A stretch of 64,000 nucleotides of DNA. Origin: Clostridium ljungdahlii DSM 13528. GTDB lineage: Bacteria > Bacillota > Clostridia > Clostridiales > Clostridiaceae. The stretch is from the NCBI RefSeq assembly GCF_000143685.1, contig NC_014328.1, forward strand, positions 310,001-374,000, in the 5' to 3' direction. Of the stretch, positions 19,318 to 29,635 are shown piece by piece. Positions within the stretch are counted from its first letter, which is position 1; each line of letters begins with the position of its first letter. The notes beneath the pieces are model-generated. The model saw only the letters and a list, made by a program, of their open reading frames with translations, searched no databases and was not told where the DNA came from. The position numbers and the translations under genes were made by a program.

Positions 19318-20642
19318 AGATTGTAGATTGGCTTAGACCTGGCATAAAAGTTAAAAGGTGGGTTATGCTTGGAGCCATGGGAGTACTCTTTATAATATTT
19401 GGAGTAATAGAATTTGTAAACAGAAGATTTTACAGCCTTTACTATATATCATTTTATGTATTTTTAATTATATCCGGGATATTTGTAGTATATATTTCCA
19501 TAACTCAAGGTATGAGATCTATAATAGCACTTATAAATAAAGGATATTTAAGTGTGTCATTAGATTCCAGAAAGTTAGAAAATTTAATATATGAAAAACG
19601 TCTTTTGGTAAAAGGTCCTAAAATTGTTGCTATTGGAGGAGGAACTGGCCTTTCCACTATGCTAAGAGGACTTAAATACTATACGTCTAATATAACTGCT
19701 ATAGTAACTGTAGCAGATGATGGAGGAGGTTCCGGGGATTTAAGGGAAGATCTTGGAATGCTCCCACCAGGAGACATAAGAAACTGTATAATGGCACTTG
19801 CTGATACTGAGCCACTTATGGAAGATTTACTCCAGTATAGATTCAAGGATGGAAGATTGAAAAATCAGAGCTTTGGAAATTTATTTTTGGCAGCTATGGA
19901 TGGAATATCCGGAAATTTTGAAGAAGCCGTCCATAAAATGAGTTCTGTACTTGCGGTAACAGGTAAGGTAATGCCTGTTACCCTTGACAATTTAACTTTA
20001 AAGGCCAGATTGAAAGACGGATCTATTGTAGAGGGAGAATCAAATATTCCCCAAAAAGCAATAGAAAGAAATAGTCCAATAGATAAAATTTTTATAGAAC
20101 CTAGAGGTGCTAGGGCATTAAAAGAAGCCGTAGAAGCTATAAAAGAAGCCGATGCAGTAATACTTGGACCAGGTAGCTTGTATACGAGTGTAATACCAAA
20201 TCTTTTAGTTGGTGATATAGCTAGTGCACTGCAAAATACAAATGCTGTAAAGCTTTATGTTTCAAATATAATGACCCAGCCGGGAGAAACGGATGGATTT
20301 TCTGTAGAAGACCATATTAGTGCTATATTTAATCATGTGGGTGCTCCCATAATAGATTATGTAATTATAAATGTAGGTAAAATAAATACAGAGTTAGAAG
20401 GGAAATATAAAGAAGAAGAATCTCATTTAGTTAAAATAAATGAAGATTTAGTAGCTTCTATGGGGGTAAAAGTAATTGAAGGAGATTTTATAAGTATTAA
20501 GAATGGACTTATAAGACATAATTCTGAAAAATTGGCTTCCATACTTATAGAAACTATTATGGATAAAAAGCTGTTATTTGATAGAAAGAAGATAATAGAA
20601 TATTTTTATTTATCAGAAAGATTAAAGGAAAATAGGAGATAA
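19314..20642 (+). CDS. yvcK: Gluconeogenesis factor YvcK/GlmR (CofD-like family)
   Basis: YvcK binds UDP-GlcNAc in B. subtilis and steers carbon into peptidoglycan precursors. Two N-terminal membrane segments (residues about 17-63) precede the CofD-like Rossmann domain, marked by [16 protein letters not shown] near residue 103, [13 protein letters not shown] near 129 and PPGDIRN near 146. The B. subtilis protein lacks the membrane segments, whereas longer clostridial forms have them. It is coupled to rapZ by a 4-base overlap and is followed by whiA after 13 bases. Confidence 0.93.
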   Translation: MKIVDWLRPGIKVKRWVMLGAMGVLFIIFGVIEFVNRRFYSLYYISFYVFLIISGIFVVYISITQGMRSIIALINKGYLSVSLDSRKLENLIYEKRLLVKGPKIVAIGGGTGLSTMLRGLKYYTSNITAIVTVADDGGGSGDLREDLGMLPPGDIRNCIMALADTEPLMEDLLQYRFKDGRLKNQSFGNLFLAAMDGISGNFEEAVHKMSSVLAVTGKVMPVTLDNLTLKARLKDGSIVEGESNIPQKAIERNSPIDKIFIEPRGARALKEAVEAIKEADAVILGPGSLYTSVIPNLLVGDIASALQNTNAVKLYVSNIMTQPGETDGFSVEDHISAIFNHVGAPIIDYVIINVGKINTELEGKYKEEESHLVKINEDLVASMGVKVIEGDFISIKNGLIRHNSEKLASILIETIMDKKLLFDRKKIIEYFYLSERLKENRR

Positions 20643-20655
20643 GTGGGAGATATAT

Positions 20656-21606
20656 ATGTCATTTTCATTGAAAGTAAAAAATGAAGTTTGTAGGTACTCA
20701 AATATAGATGAGGAAGAAGCTATAGCAGAATTGTCTGCCATAATGAAGGTTAGTGGAACTTTGATGCTTGGAGGAAAGAGGCAGTTTAGCTTTAAGATAA
20801 TTACTGAAAATGCTGCAATTGCCAGATTCATATTTAAGATATTGAAGGATATTTTTCATATACATACTAGAATCCTGGTTAAAAAGAGTAATTCTTTAAA
20901 AAAAAATAATGTGTATGTAATAATGATAACAGAAGATGCTGATGTAAGATCCATACTTAAAAAAGTAGGACTTTTAAAGGAGGAAGAAGATGTTTTTTCA
21001 CTGGATTATAGTATAACAGAAGATATTAAGGAAAATGAAAAGCTAAAAAAGGCATATATAAGGGGAGCTTTTTTAGGTGGTGGGAGTATAAGTAATCCAG
21101 AAAAGACGTATCACCTTGAATTTGTGACTCATGACAGTGATTATGCATTGGATTTAAGTAAACTTATAAATGGATATGGATTGAATTCTAAAGTAATACA
21201 GAGAAAGAGTAGTTTTATAGTGTATATTAAAGAAGGAGAGCAAATAGTGGATCTTTTGAATATAATAGGAGCACACTCTTCTCTTTTGGAATTAGAGAAC
21301 ATAAGGATAATGAAGGAAATGAGGAATAATGTAAATAGGCTGGTGAATTGTGAGACTGCAAATTTGAGTAAAACTGTTAATGCGGCAGTAAGACAAATGG
21401 AGAGTATAAAGCTTATACAAAAAGAGATAGGGTTAAACAGGCTGCCTGAAAACTTAAGGGATATTGCAGAACTTCGGTTAAATTATCCGGATGAATCTTT
21501 AAAAGAATTAGGTGAAATGTTGAATCCTAAAGTAGGTAAATCTGGAGTAAATCACAGACTTAGGAGAATTGAGAAAATAGCAGATGAACTGAGAAAAGAA
21601 AGGTAG
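20656..21606 (+). CDS. whiA: DNA-binding protein WhiA
   Basis: WhiA joins an N-terminal LAGLIDADG-like domain, without nuclease function in this family, to a C-terminal helix-turn-helix. It controls sporulation genes in Streptomyces and influences division and chromosome segregation in Bacillus. Family motifs are the GAFLGGGSISNPEKTYHLEF block near residue 137, the NCETANLSKTVNAA block near 231, and LKELGEMLNPKVGKSGVNHRLRRI near 281. Length 316 is typical. It is the third gene of the rapZ-yvcK-whiA operon. Confidence 0.95.
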   Translation: MSFSLKVKNEVCRYSNIDEEEAIAELSAIMKVSGTLMLGGKRQFSFKIITENAAIARFIFKILKDIFHIHTRILVKKSNSLKKNNVYVIMITEDADVRSILKKVGLLKEEEDVFSLDYSITEDIKENEKLKKAYIRGAFLGGGSISNPEKTYHLEFVTHDSDYALDLSKLINGYGLNSKVIQRKSSFIVYIKEGEQIVDLLNIIGAHSSLLELENIRIMKEMRNNVNRLVNCETANLSKTVNAAVRQMESIKLIQKEIGLNRLPENLRDIAELRLNYPDESLKELGEMLNPKVGKSGVNHRLRRIEKIADELRKER

Positions 21607-21617
21607 GCACAGATTAT

Positions 21618-22921
21618 ATGTCAAAACATGAGGATATAATCAAGTACATACTTTCACTAGAAACTGGTACTAAAATTTCAGTGAGAAGTATAGCAAGTGA
21701 GTTAGGGGTTAGTGATGGAACGGCATATAGAGCTATAAAAGATTCAGATAGCCTTGGAATAGTTACTACAATCCCAAGAGTAGGAACTGTGAGAATTGAA
21801 AAAGTTGAAAAGAAAAATATGGAGTCTCTAACTTATGGTGAAGTAATAAATATAGTAGATGGAAGTTTGCTTGGGGGAAAAAATGGAGTACATAAAATAC
21901 TACATCGATTTATAATAGGAGCTATGACCATAGAGGCCATGAAGCAATATATAAAAAAGATTGTTTAGTCATAATAGGAAACAGAGAAGAAGCCCAAAGA
22001 CTTGCCCTTTTAAACGATGCAGGAGTCCTTATAACTGGCGGCTTTGGATGCAGTAATCAGATAAAGAACCTAGCTAACGAAAAGTGCCTTCCTATAATAT
22101 CTACTAGCTATGATACTTTTACTGTAGCTAGTATGATAAATAAAGCTATTTCAGAAAATTTAATAAAAAAAGAAATAGTGCTTGTAGAAGATATAATGCA
22201 AATTAATCCATCTTATCTTAACGTTAAGGATACGGTACTTAAATGGAAGCAAATGATGAAAGAATTTAAGCATGACAGATATCCTGTAGTAGATGATGAA
22301 AATAAACTAGTAGGAATTGTTGCACCAAAGGATTTACCAAGTCATGGTTCTGATAATGAAGTTATAGGCAGGGTGATGTCTAAGGAACCAATTACAGTAA
22401 CGCCTAAAACTACAGTAGCTTATGCAGCTCATATAATGGGGTGGGATGGTATAGAATTATTTCCTGTAGTAAAAGGTAAAAAACTAATAGGAGTTATAAC
22501 TAGGAAAGATGTGATAAAGGCACTTCAGTACATGGCAAGGCAGCCTCAACTAGCAGAAACTCTTGAAGACTCCATACTAAAGAAATTTGAATTTCAGGTT
22601 AAGGATGGTAGAAATTGCTTTACAGGAAGAATAACTGCAGAAATGCTAGATTCTATGGGGACAGGTTCCTGGGGTACCTTAAATATGCTTTTGTCCACTA
22701 TGGCAATTGTAATCTTGAGACAGAAAAACAATGCAAATATACTTGTAGATAATATAAATACATATTTTATGAAGCCCGTACAAATTGATAATGAAATTAC
22801 AATATATGTAGATGTAATAGGCAAAGGTATAAATTATTGCAAAGTAGAAGTTAGTATGCTTAATGATAAAAAGGATATAGTTGGGAAAAGCATTTTATCT
22901 GCAAAAATGATAAGAAGGTAA
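21618..22921 (+). pseudogene. YtoI-like regulator (HTH-DRTGG-CBS-CBS-hotdog), interrupted by a -1 frameshift
   Basis: Read in two frames this is one 434-residue protein like B. subtilis YtoI. Frame 1 (21618-21968) gives an N-terminal HTH (ISVRSIASELGVSDGTAYRAI) and the start of a DRTGG domain. Frame 2 picks up at 21959 with the rest of the DRTGG domain (DAGVLITGGFGCSNQIKNL), two CBS repeats and a C-terminal hotdog domain. A free-standing ATG in frame 2 is at 22133. The frames meet at A AAA AAG (21953-21959). One extra A would restore the frame, and a -1 ribosomal slip would give the same protein. It may be a mutation, a sequencing error or programmed frameshifting. It sits between whiA and dnaE. 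Confidence 0.8.
21953..21959 (+). other. Slippery heptamer A AAA AAG at the frame junction
   Basis: The zero frame reads ATA AAA AAG ATT GTT TAG. The heptamer has the canonical phase for a -1 slip, and the -1 frame continues GAT TGT TTA GTC into the conserved DRTGG sequence. The zero-frame stop is 7 bases downstream. A GAGG (21933-21936) lies 16 bases upstream, farther than typical stimulatory SD sites. No strong downstream stem was seen. Confidence 0.6.
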
Positions 22922-22927
22922 TGTTTA

Positions 22928-25900
22928 ATGGACAAAGGAAAACATAGATGGGTTAGCTTACACCAACATACGGAATATTCCCTCCTGGATTCTTCAGCTA
23001 AAATTCCAGAACTTATAGCCAGAGCAAAAGAACTGGGAATGGATAGTATGGCAATAACAGACCATGGTGTTATGTACGGATGTGTGGAATTTTATAAAGA
23101 AGCAAGGGCACAGGGAATCAAGCCTATAATAGGCTGCGAAATATATGTATCTCAGGGAGATATGACTATAAAGCAAAACAATGGCAAAAATGAAAACTAC
23201 CATCTGGTGCTTTTGGTGAAAAATGAAGAAGGATATCAGAATTTAATGAAAATAGTATCTACAGCTTCTATAAAAGGATTTTACTATAAACCAAGGGTAG
23301 ACCATAATTATTTGAAAAATCATAGTGAAGGGCTAATAGCACTAAGTGCTTGTATGAGTGGTGAAGTTCAATCCAATATATTAAAAGGAAATATAGATAA
23401 AGCTGAAGAGACAGCTTTGTTTTATAAAAGTGCTTTTAAAGATGGTTTTTATTTGGAAATTCAATATCATGGTATAGAGGCTCAGCTCAAGATAAATGAA
23501 CAGTTGATTTCTATGTCTAAAAAATTAAACATACCTTTAGTTGCCACAAATGATGTTCATTATATAAAAAAGGAAGATTACAGGGCTCATGATATTTTGC
23601 TTTGTATACAAACTGGCAAAACTGTAGATGAAGAAAATAGAATGAGATATCCTTCAGATGAATTTTATCTAAAGTCGCCAGATGAGATGTATGATATGTT
23701 TTCCAATGTGCCGGAGTCTCTAGAGAATACGATTAAAATAGCAGATCAATGTAATTTTGACTATGAGTTTCATAAATCAAAGCTTCCTAAATTCCCTCTA
23801 CCGGAAGACACAGATCCTTATGAGTACATGAAGGATTTATGCTATAAGGGACTTTATAAAAGATATAATGATGTAACAGATGAATTGAAAAGTAGGCTGG
23901 AATATGAGCTAGGCATAATAAAGAAAATGGGTTATGTTGACTATTTTCTTATAGTATGGGATTTTATACGATTTGCGAGAAAAAATGGGATAATGACAGG
24001 ACCTGGACGAGGAAGTGGAGCAGGTTCTATAGTTGCCTATACACTTGAAATAACTAAAATAGATCCTATAAAATATAAGCTTATATTTGAACGTTTCCTA
24101 AATCCTGAAAGAGTTTCTATGCCGGATATTGACAGTGATTTTTGTTATGAAAGGCGTGGAGAAGTAATAGATTATGTGGTAGAAAAGTATGGAAAAGACA
24201 GTGTGTCTCAAATTATAACTTTTGGAACCATGGCAGCCAAGATGTGTATAAGAGATGTAGGCAGAGCGATGAATTACAGTTATGGGGAAGTAGATAGAAT
24301 AGCCAAAATGATACCTTCAATTCCCAATATAACTATAGATAAAGCACTTGACATGAATCCTGAGTTTAAAGAAGCTTATGACAGTGAATCAAGAACTAAA
24401 GAACTTATAGATATTGCTAGAGCACTTGAAGGGCTTCCAAGGCATACCTCTACCCATGCGGCAGGAGTTGTTATAGCTTCAGAACCTCTTGTAAATTATG
24501 TGCCACTTCAAAAAAATGAAGATAATATAGTTACACAATTTACTATGAATACTCTGGAGGAGCTAGGACTTCTCAAAATGGACTTTTTAGGATTGCGTAC
24601 GTTGACTGTTTTAAGAGATGCTGTTGAAATGATTAAAGAGGATAAGGGTATAGAAATTGATTTAGATACTATAGATTATGATGATAAAGCTGTTTACAAT
24701 ATGATAGGTGAAGGAAAAACTGTAGGGGTATTTCAACTTGAATCACCTGGTTTTAGTTCTTTTATGAAGGAACTAAAACCAGATTCTCTGGAGGATATAA
24801 TAGCAGGAATAAGTCTTTATAGACCAGGACCTATGTCAGAAATACCCAAATATATTAAAAACAAAAATAACCCTGAGGGAATAGAATATGTAACCCCTCA
24901 GCTTGAACACATTCTTTCTGTTACTTATGGATGCATGGTATACCAGGAGCAGGTAATGCAAATTGTAAGAGATTTAGCAGGATATTCCATGGGCCGAAGT
25001 GATCTGGTGAGACGTGCTATGTCAAAAAAGAAACACCATGTTATGGAGGAAGAGAGACATAATTTTGTATATGGAATTGTAGATGAAAAAGGTGAAATAC
25101 AGGTACCAGGCTGTGTGCGCAATGGTATATCTGAAAAAATAGCCAATGACATATTTGATTCTATGATGGATTTTGCATCCTATGCATTTAACAAATCCCA
25201 TGCTGCAGCCTATGCTGTAGTGGCGTTTAGAACAGCGTATTTAATGTATTATTATCCTACTGAGTTTACAGCAGCTATGTTAAATAGTGTAAAAGGAGAC
25301 AGTGAAAAAGTAGCCTATTATATAAGGTTTGCCAAAAGTATTGGAATAGAAATAATGCCTCCAAGTATTAATGAAAGTTGTACAAAGTTTACAGTAGAAG
25401 ATGGGAATATAAGATTTGGGTTGTCTGCTATAAAAAATGTAGGTGAGAATGTAATAGATAGTATAGTCAGATCACGGTCCAAACATGGTAAGTTTAAAGA
25501 TATAGTGGATTTTTGTAATAGTATAGACTTGGATTCCATAAACAAAAGGGTAGTAGAGAGTTTAATTAAAGCAGGCGCCTTTGACTGTTTTGGAGTGCTG
25601 AGATCTCAACTTATAGCAGTACATGAAAAAGTAATTGACAGTGTTATAAATTCTAGAAAAAAGAATATAGAAGGACAGGTGAGCCTATTTTCTCAAATTG
25701 AAGATAGTAGTGTAAGAATAAAATATCCTTCTATAGAAGAATTTAAAAAGCTAGATATGCTGGCTATGGAAAAGGAAATGACTGGATTATATCTTTCAGG
25801 ACATCCGCTGGATGAATATGCAAGAACATTAGAATTGCAGGCAGATACTAAAATATCTGACATAGTAGGTAGGAAAACTTTAGAAGATAATTTTGTAGAG

Positions 25901-26404
25901 GAAGCTAAAGTAAATGATGGTGATAGAGTTATAGTTGGTGGAATACTTTCCGAAGTATCTAAAAAAATTACTAAAAATAATGATATGATGGCTTTTGCAA
26001 AGTTAGAAGATCTTTATGGAATTATGGAGATAATAGTATTTCCAAAAGTATTTCAGAGAGTTAGAAGTCTAATTGAAGATGATTATATGATTATAGCAAA
26101 GGGTAGAGTAAGCGTAAGGGAAGATGAACAGCCTAAGCTTCTCTGCGAAGTTATAGAGCCTCTGGTGAGAATAGATACAGAAAAACTTTATATTTTGATT
26201 GAAGATCAAGATATTTTAAAGGAAGCTTTAGAGAGAATTAGACCTGTATTTGTAAACTTTAAAGGAAATATTCCCGTATATTTGTGTACAAAAAAGGAAA
26301 GAAAAAAGTTTAGGTTGGATAGGGAATTATGGATAAAATCTGATTTGGAACTTATGTCTTTTCTAAGAAAAAGCTTTGGAGATAATAATGTAAAAATTAT
26401 ATAG
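22928..26404 (+). CDS. dnaE: DNA polymerase III subunit alpha
   Basis: This replicative polymerase subunit has an N-terminal PHP domain (HQHTEYSLLDSS near residue 12, TDHGVMYG near 43), the palm catalytic motif PDIDSDF near residue 398, the HAAGVV segment near 513, helix-hairpin-helix region, and an OB fold near residue 1000 (VGGILSEVSKKIT then MAFAKLEDLYG). Length 1158 fits the DnaE family; PolC, the other clostridial polymerase, is not here. The RBS AGGTAATG overlaps the upstream stop region. The ATG lies 6 bases after the preceding gene. Confidence 0.96.
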   Translation: MDKGKHRWVSLHQHTEYSLLDSSAKIPELIARAKELGMDSMAITDHGVMYGCVEFYKEARAQGIKPIIGCEIYVSQGDMTIKQNNGKNENYHLVLLVKNEEGYQNLMKIVSTASIKGFYYKPRVDHNYLKNHSEGLIALSACMSGEVQSNILKGNIDKAEETALFYKSAFKDGFYLEIQYHGIEAQLKINEQLISMSKKLNIPLVATNDVHYIKKEDYRAHDILLCIQTGKTVDEENRMRYPSDEFYLKSPDEMYDMFSNVPESLENTIKIADQCNFDYEFHKSKLPKFPLPEDTDPYEYMKDLCYKGLYKRYNDVTDELKSRLEYELGIIKKMGYVDYFLIVWDFIRFARKNGIMTGPGRGSGAGSIVAYTLEITKIDPIKYKLIFERFLNPERVSMPDIDSDFCYERRGEVIDYVVEKYGKDSVSQIITFGTMAAKMCIRDVGRAMNYSYGEVDRIAKMIPSIPNITIDKALDMNPEFKEAYDSESRTKELIDIARALEGLPRHTSTHAAGVVIASEPLVNYVPLQKNEDNIVTQFTMNTLEELGLLKMDFLGLRTLTVLRDAVEMIKEDKGIEIDLDTIDYDDKAVYNMIGEGKTVGVFQLESPGFSSFMKELKPDSLEDIIAGISLYRPGPMSEIPKYIKNKNNPEGIEYVTPQLEHILSVTYGCMVYQEQVMQIVRDLAGYSMGRSDLVRRAMSKKKHHVMEEERHNFVYGIVDEKGEIQVPGCVRNGISEKIANDIFDSMMDFASYAFNKSHAAAYAVVAFRTAYLMYYYPTEFTAAMLNSVKGDSEKVAYYIRFAKSIGIEIMPPSINESCTKFTVEDGNIRFGLSAIKNVGENVIDSIVRSRSKHGKFKDIVDFCNSIDLDSINKRVVESLIKAGAFDCFGVLRSQLIAVHEKVIDSVINSRKKNIEGQVSLFSQIEDSSVRIKYPSIEEFKKLDMLAMEKEMTGLYLSGHPLDEYARTLELQADTKISDIVGRKTLEDNFVEEAKVNDGDRVIVGGILSEVSKKITKNNDMMAFAKLEDLYGIMEIIVFPKVFQRVRSLIEDDYMIIAKGRVSVREDEQPKLLCEVIEPLVRIDTEKLYILIEDQDILKEALERIRPVFVNFKGNIPVYLCTKKERKKFRLDRELWIKSDLELMSFLRKSFGDNNVKII

Positions 26405-26428
26405 ATAAGAAGTATATTTTTGTGACAA

Positions 26429-26489
26429 AACAACCAAAATACTATAAGAAAGAAATTTTTATAATGTTTTGGTTGTTAGAATTTTATTT
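26429..26489 (+). terminator. Terminator after dnaE
   Basis: Perfect 11-bp arms AACAACCAAAA (26429-26439) and TTTTGGTTGTT (26467-26477) enclose a 27-base A/T-rich loop, followed by TTTTATTTG. Confidence 0.65.
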
Positions 26490-26508
26490 GAATAAAGTTC
26501 ATAATGTG

Positions 26509-26537
26509 GTGAAAAGTACATAATTGTATGTTATAAT
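26509..26537 (+). promoter_or_regulatory. Candidate promoter for pfkA-pyk
   Basis: GTGAAA (26509-26514), 17 bases, then TATAAT (26532-26537). Between it and the start is a GGGAC/GTCCC hairpin (26581-26597) in the 5' leader without a T-run. Confidence 0.55.
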
Positions 26538-26619
26538 TATGATTGTAATTATAGTAAATTAAGTTGGTTTTAACTAAAGCGGGACATAAATAGTCCCTGC
26601 GGTCATAGGGGGTGTGCAT

Positions 26620-27576
26620 ATGAAAACAATAGCTGTGTTAACAAGTGGAGGAGATGCTCCTGGAATGAATGCTGCTATAAGGGCAGTAGTGAGGACAGCT
26701 CTAGATAAAAACTTAAACGTAATGGGAATTAAAAGAGGATATAGTGGATTAATGAATGGCGAAATAGTACCCATGCAGAGGAGTAGTGTTGCAGACATTA
26801 TACAAAGAGGAGGAACTATATTAAAAACTGCTAGATCTAAGGAATTTAAAACAGAAGAGGGAAGAGAAAGAGCAGTAAATATATTAAAAACATTTAGAAT
26901 AGATGGATTAGTAGTTATAGGTGGAGATGGATCTTTCAGGGGAGCACATGAATTATCTAAATTAGGGATAGCTACTATAGGATTACCTGGAACTATAGAT
27001 AATGATTTGGCATATACAGATTTTACCATAGGATTTGATACAGCAGTAAATACCGTTTTAGATGCTATAAATAAGTTAAGAGATACTTCTACCTCTCATG
27101 AAAGAGTAAGCATTGTAGAGGTTATGGGAAGAAATTGTGGAGATATAGCTCTTTATTCTGGACTTGCAGGTGGAGCTGAAAATATAATTTTACCTGAAAA
27201 AGGATATGATGAACAAGAATTGTGTAGAAGTATATTAGAAGCAAAGATGAAAGGAAAAATGCACAATTTAATATTACTTGCAGAAGGTATTGGTGGAGCT
27301 GAAGCTTTAGCTGAGAAGGTTGAGAATATTACCGGTATAGAAACTAGAGCTACAAAACTTGGACATATTCAAAGAGGAGGAAGTCCTACTTGTTCAGATA
27401 GAATTTTAGCTTCAAGATTTGGATATAGAGCTGTCGAATTGTTAGAACAAGGCAAATCTTCTAGAGTTGTTGGAATTAGAAACGGAAAGGTTGTTGATTT
27501 GGATATAGACGAGGCACTAAGTGAGCCAAGAAGGTTTGACGAAAAGCTTTATGAGATAGCTTATGCGCTAGCGTAA
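26620..27576 (+). CDS. pfkA: 6-phosphofructokinase (ATP-dependent)
   Basis: PfkA phosphorylates fructose 6-phosphate, the committed step of glycolysis. Motifs are GGDAPGMN (ATP loop, residues 10-17), GGDGS near 102, the catalytic [12 protein letters not shown] block near 123 and [10 protein letters not shown] near 251. The start is ATG 26620 with AGGGGGTG upstream. A GTG at 26614 is in frame but overlaps the RBS spacing. Length 318 is standard. pyk follows after 30 bases, a common clostridial glycolytic operon. Confidence 0.96.
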   Translation: MKTIAVLTSGGDAPGMNAAIRAVVRTALDKNLNVMGIKRGYSGLMNGEIVPMQRSSVADIIQRGGTILKTARSKEFKTEEGRERAVNILKTFRIDGLVVIGGDGSFRGAHELSKLGIATIGLPGTIDNDLAYTDFTIGFDTAVNTVLDAINKLRDTSTSHERVSIVEVMGRNCGDIALYSGLAGGAENIILPEKGYDEQELCRSILEAKMKGKMHNLILLAEGIGGAEALAEKVENITGIETRATKLGHIQRGGSPTCSDRILASRFGYRAVELLEQGKSSRVVGIRNGKVVDLDIDEALSEPRRFDEKLYEIAYALA

Positions 27577-27606
27577 ATAATATTTTCTATTAAGGAGTGT
27601 GTTACT

Positions 27607-29364
27607 ATGCAAAAAACAAAGATGATTTTCACCATTGGCCCTGCAAGTGGTTCAGAAGAGGTTTTGTCAGAGCTTATTGAGGCTGGAATGAACGTATCAA
27701 GACATAATTTTTCTCACGGAGATCATGAAGAACATGAGAAGAGAATAAATATGGTAAAAAAACTTAGAGAAAAATACAATAAGCCAATAGCAATAATGCT
27801 TGATACAAAGGGACCTGAGATAAGAACGGGTAATTTTAAGGAAGATAAGGCAGAATTGAAAGAAGGGCAGCAGTTTACTGTTTATTGCGGAGAAGATATT
27901 TTAGGCGATGAGACTAAATGTTCCATAACTTATGCTGAATTGAGCAATGATGTAAAAAAGGGCGACAGCATACTTATTGATGATGGTCTAGTTGGACTTG
28001 AAGTTGAAAGTGTTGAAGCAAATAAAATAAATTGCACAGTTAAAAATAGCGGGGCAGTTGGCAATCATAAAGGTGTAAATGTACCGGGAGTTTCTATATC
28101 TATTCCTGCCATAACTGAAAAAGATAAAGATGATTTGAAATTTGGATGTTATATGGAAGTAGATATGGTAGCTGCATCCTTTATAAGAAAAGCAGCTGAT
28201 GTTATGGCTATAAGAAAAGTACTTGAAGCAAATGGAGGACAAGATATACAGATATTTTCTAAAATAGAAAGTCAAGAAGGCGTTGACAACATAGATGAAA
28301 TAATAAAATTTTCTGATGGGATAATGGTAGCAAGAGGAGATATGGGAGTAGAAATTCCTATAGAAAAAGTACCAATGATTCAGAAATTTATAATAGAAAA
28401 ATGTAATAAGGCAGGAAAGCCTGTTATAACTGCTACACAGATGCTTGATTCCATGATAAGAAATCCTAGACCTACACGAGCAGAAGCTTCTGATATAGCT
28501 AATGCTATATTTGATGGTACAGATGCTATAATGCTAAGTGGAGAATCTGCTAATGGAAAATATCCTGTGGAAGCTGCTAAAACTATGGCAAGGATAGCTA
28601 AGAGAGCAGAGGAGCAAATTAACTATGATTCTTTGCTTGAGAAAAAGAGAGAAGCACATATACAAAATGTACCAAATGCTATAAGCCTTGCTGCATGTAC
28701 TACAGCTTCGGAATTAAAAGCTTCTGCTATAATAACAGCTACTCAAAGCGGTAATACTGCTAGAATGGTTTCAAAATATAGGCCAGGATGTCATGTTATA
28801 GCTGTAACTCCAAGTGGTAAAGTAGCTAGGGGACTTGCTTTAAATTGGGGCGTATTCCCAATACTTGCCAAAAAGGTGGAGTCTACAGATGAAATGATAG
28901 ACAATTCTGTTGAAATATCTTTGAAAAGTGGATATGTAAAAAAAGGAGACCTGGTAATCATAGCAGCAGGTATACCTGTAAGCTATTCTGGAACTACAAA
29001 TATGCTTAAAGTTCATATAGTAGGAGATATACTAGCTCAGGGAAGAGGATCAGGGACTAGACCGGGTTATGGAACTGCAAAGATAGTAAGTAGTCCGAAA
29101 GAAGCAGATGAAGTAGTTGAAAAGGACGACATTTTAGTAGTTAAAGATTTGGATAAAGGATATATTAATATTTTGGATAGAGTTGCAGGAATCATATCAG
29201 AAAAAGGTGGCTTAACCTCTCACCTTGCCATTGAATGTCTTACAAGAGAAATACCTATTATTTGCAATGCAGGAGGTGCCACTGAAATATTAAAGACAGG
29301 CACATTTATTACTATGGACGTCATAAGAGGAATAGTATATAACGGCAGAGTAAATATAATGTAG
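27607..29364 (+). CDS. pyk: Pyruvate kinase with C-terminal PEP-utilising-like domain
   Basis: Pyruvate kinase converts PEP and ADP to pyruvate and ATP. The barrel motifs MLDTKGPEIRTG near residue 65, IFSKIES with the catalytic Lys near 218, and MVARGDMGVEIP near 239 are present. At 585 residues it is longer than the E. coli enzyme because of a C-terminal domain like the PEP-utilising mobile domain (GIISEKGGLTSHLAIECLTREIP), normal in Bacillus and Clostridium. The RBS AAGGAG precedes the ATG. A strong terminator follows. Confidence 0.96.
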   Translation: MQKTKMIFTIGPASGSEEVLSELIEAGMNVSRHNFSHGDHEEHEKRINMVKKLREKYNKPIAIMLDTKGPEIRTGNFKEDKAELKEGQQFTVYCGEDILGDETKCSITYAELSNDVKKGDSILIDDGLVGLEVESVEANKINCTVKNSGAVGNHKGVNVPGVSISIPAITEKDKDDLKFGCYMEVDMVAASFIRKAADVMAIRKVLEANGGQDIQIFSKIESQEGVDNIDEIIKFSDGIMVARGDMGVEIPIEKVPMIQKFIIEKCNKAGKPVITATQMLDSMIRNPRPTRAEASDIANAIFDGTDAIMLSGESANGKYPVEAAKTMARIAKRAEEQINYDSLLEKKREAHIQNVPNAISLAACTTASELKASAIITATQSGNTARMVSKYRPGCHVIAVTPSGKVARGLALNWGVFPILAKKVESTDEMIDNSVEISLKSGYVKKGDLVIIAAGIPVSYSGTTNMLKVHIVGDILAQGRGSGTRPGYGTAKIVSSPKEADEVVEKDDILVVKDLDKGYINILDRVAGIISEKGGLTSHLAIECLTREIPIICNAGGATEILKTGTFITMDVIRGIVYNGRVNIM

Positions 29365-29471
29365 TTATATTTTTAAATATTTATTGAAATTTAACATAAC
29401 TTTAATGTATAATATAACAATATATGGCTAAAATTATATAACAGAGAAAGTAAGACAACTGATTCTATTTT

Positions 29472-29499
29472 TTGCACCTTTGCGGGTGCAATTTTTTTT
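29472..29499 (+). terminator. Terminator of the pfkA-pyk operon
   Basis: TTGCACC (29472-29478) pairs with GGTGCAA (29485-29491) around a short loop, followed by a run of eight T including the stem end. Confidence 0.9.
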
Positions 29500-29635
29500 G
29501 TTTGTACAAAGTGTTCCTTTAATTGTATACTGTACTTATGGAAATTTTGAATCATAAATTGGACTATGTATTGGTTGTGGTTGAGTTAAGAATTAATAAT
29601 GAAAAGTTTTAGATTTTGTTTAAGTAGGTGAATAT

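Noticed and set aside
26581..26597. Hairpin GGGAC/GTCCC before pfkA as a terminator or riboswitch
   Set aside because: The stem is only 5 bp, has no T-run and no recognised aptamer around it.
26574..27029. Minus-strand open frame opposite pfkA
   Set aside because: It is a shadow of a highly conserved gene with no RBS or neighbours on that strand.
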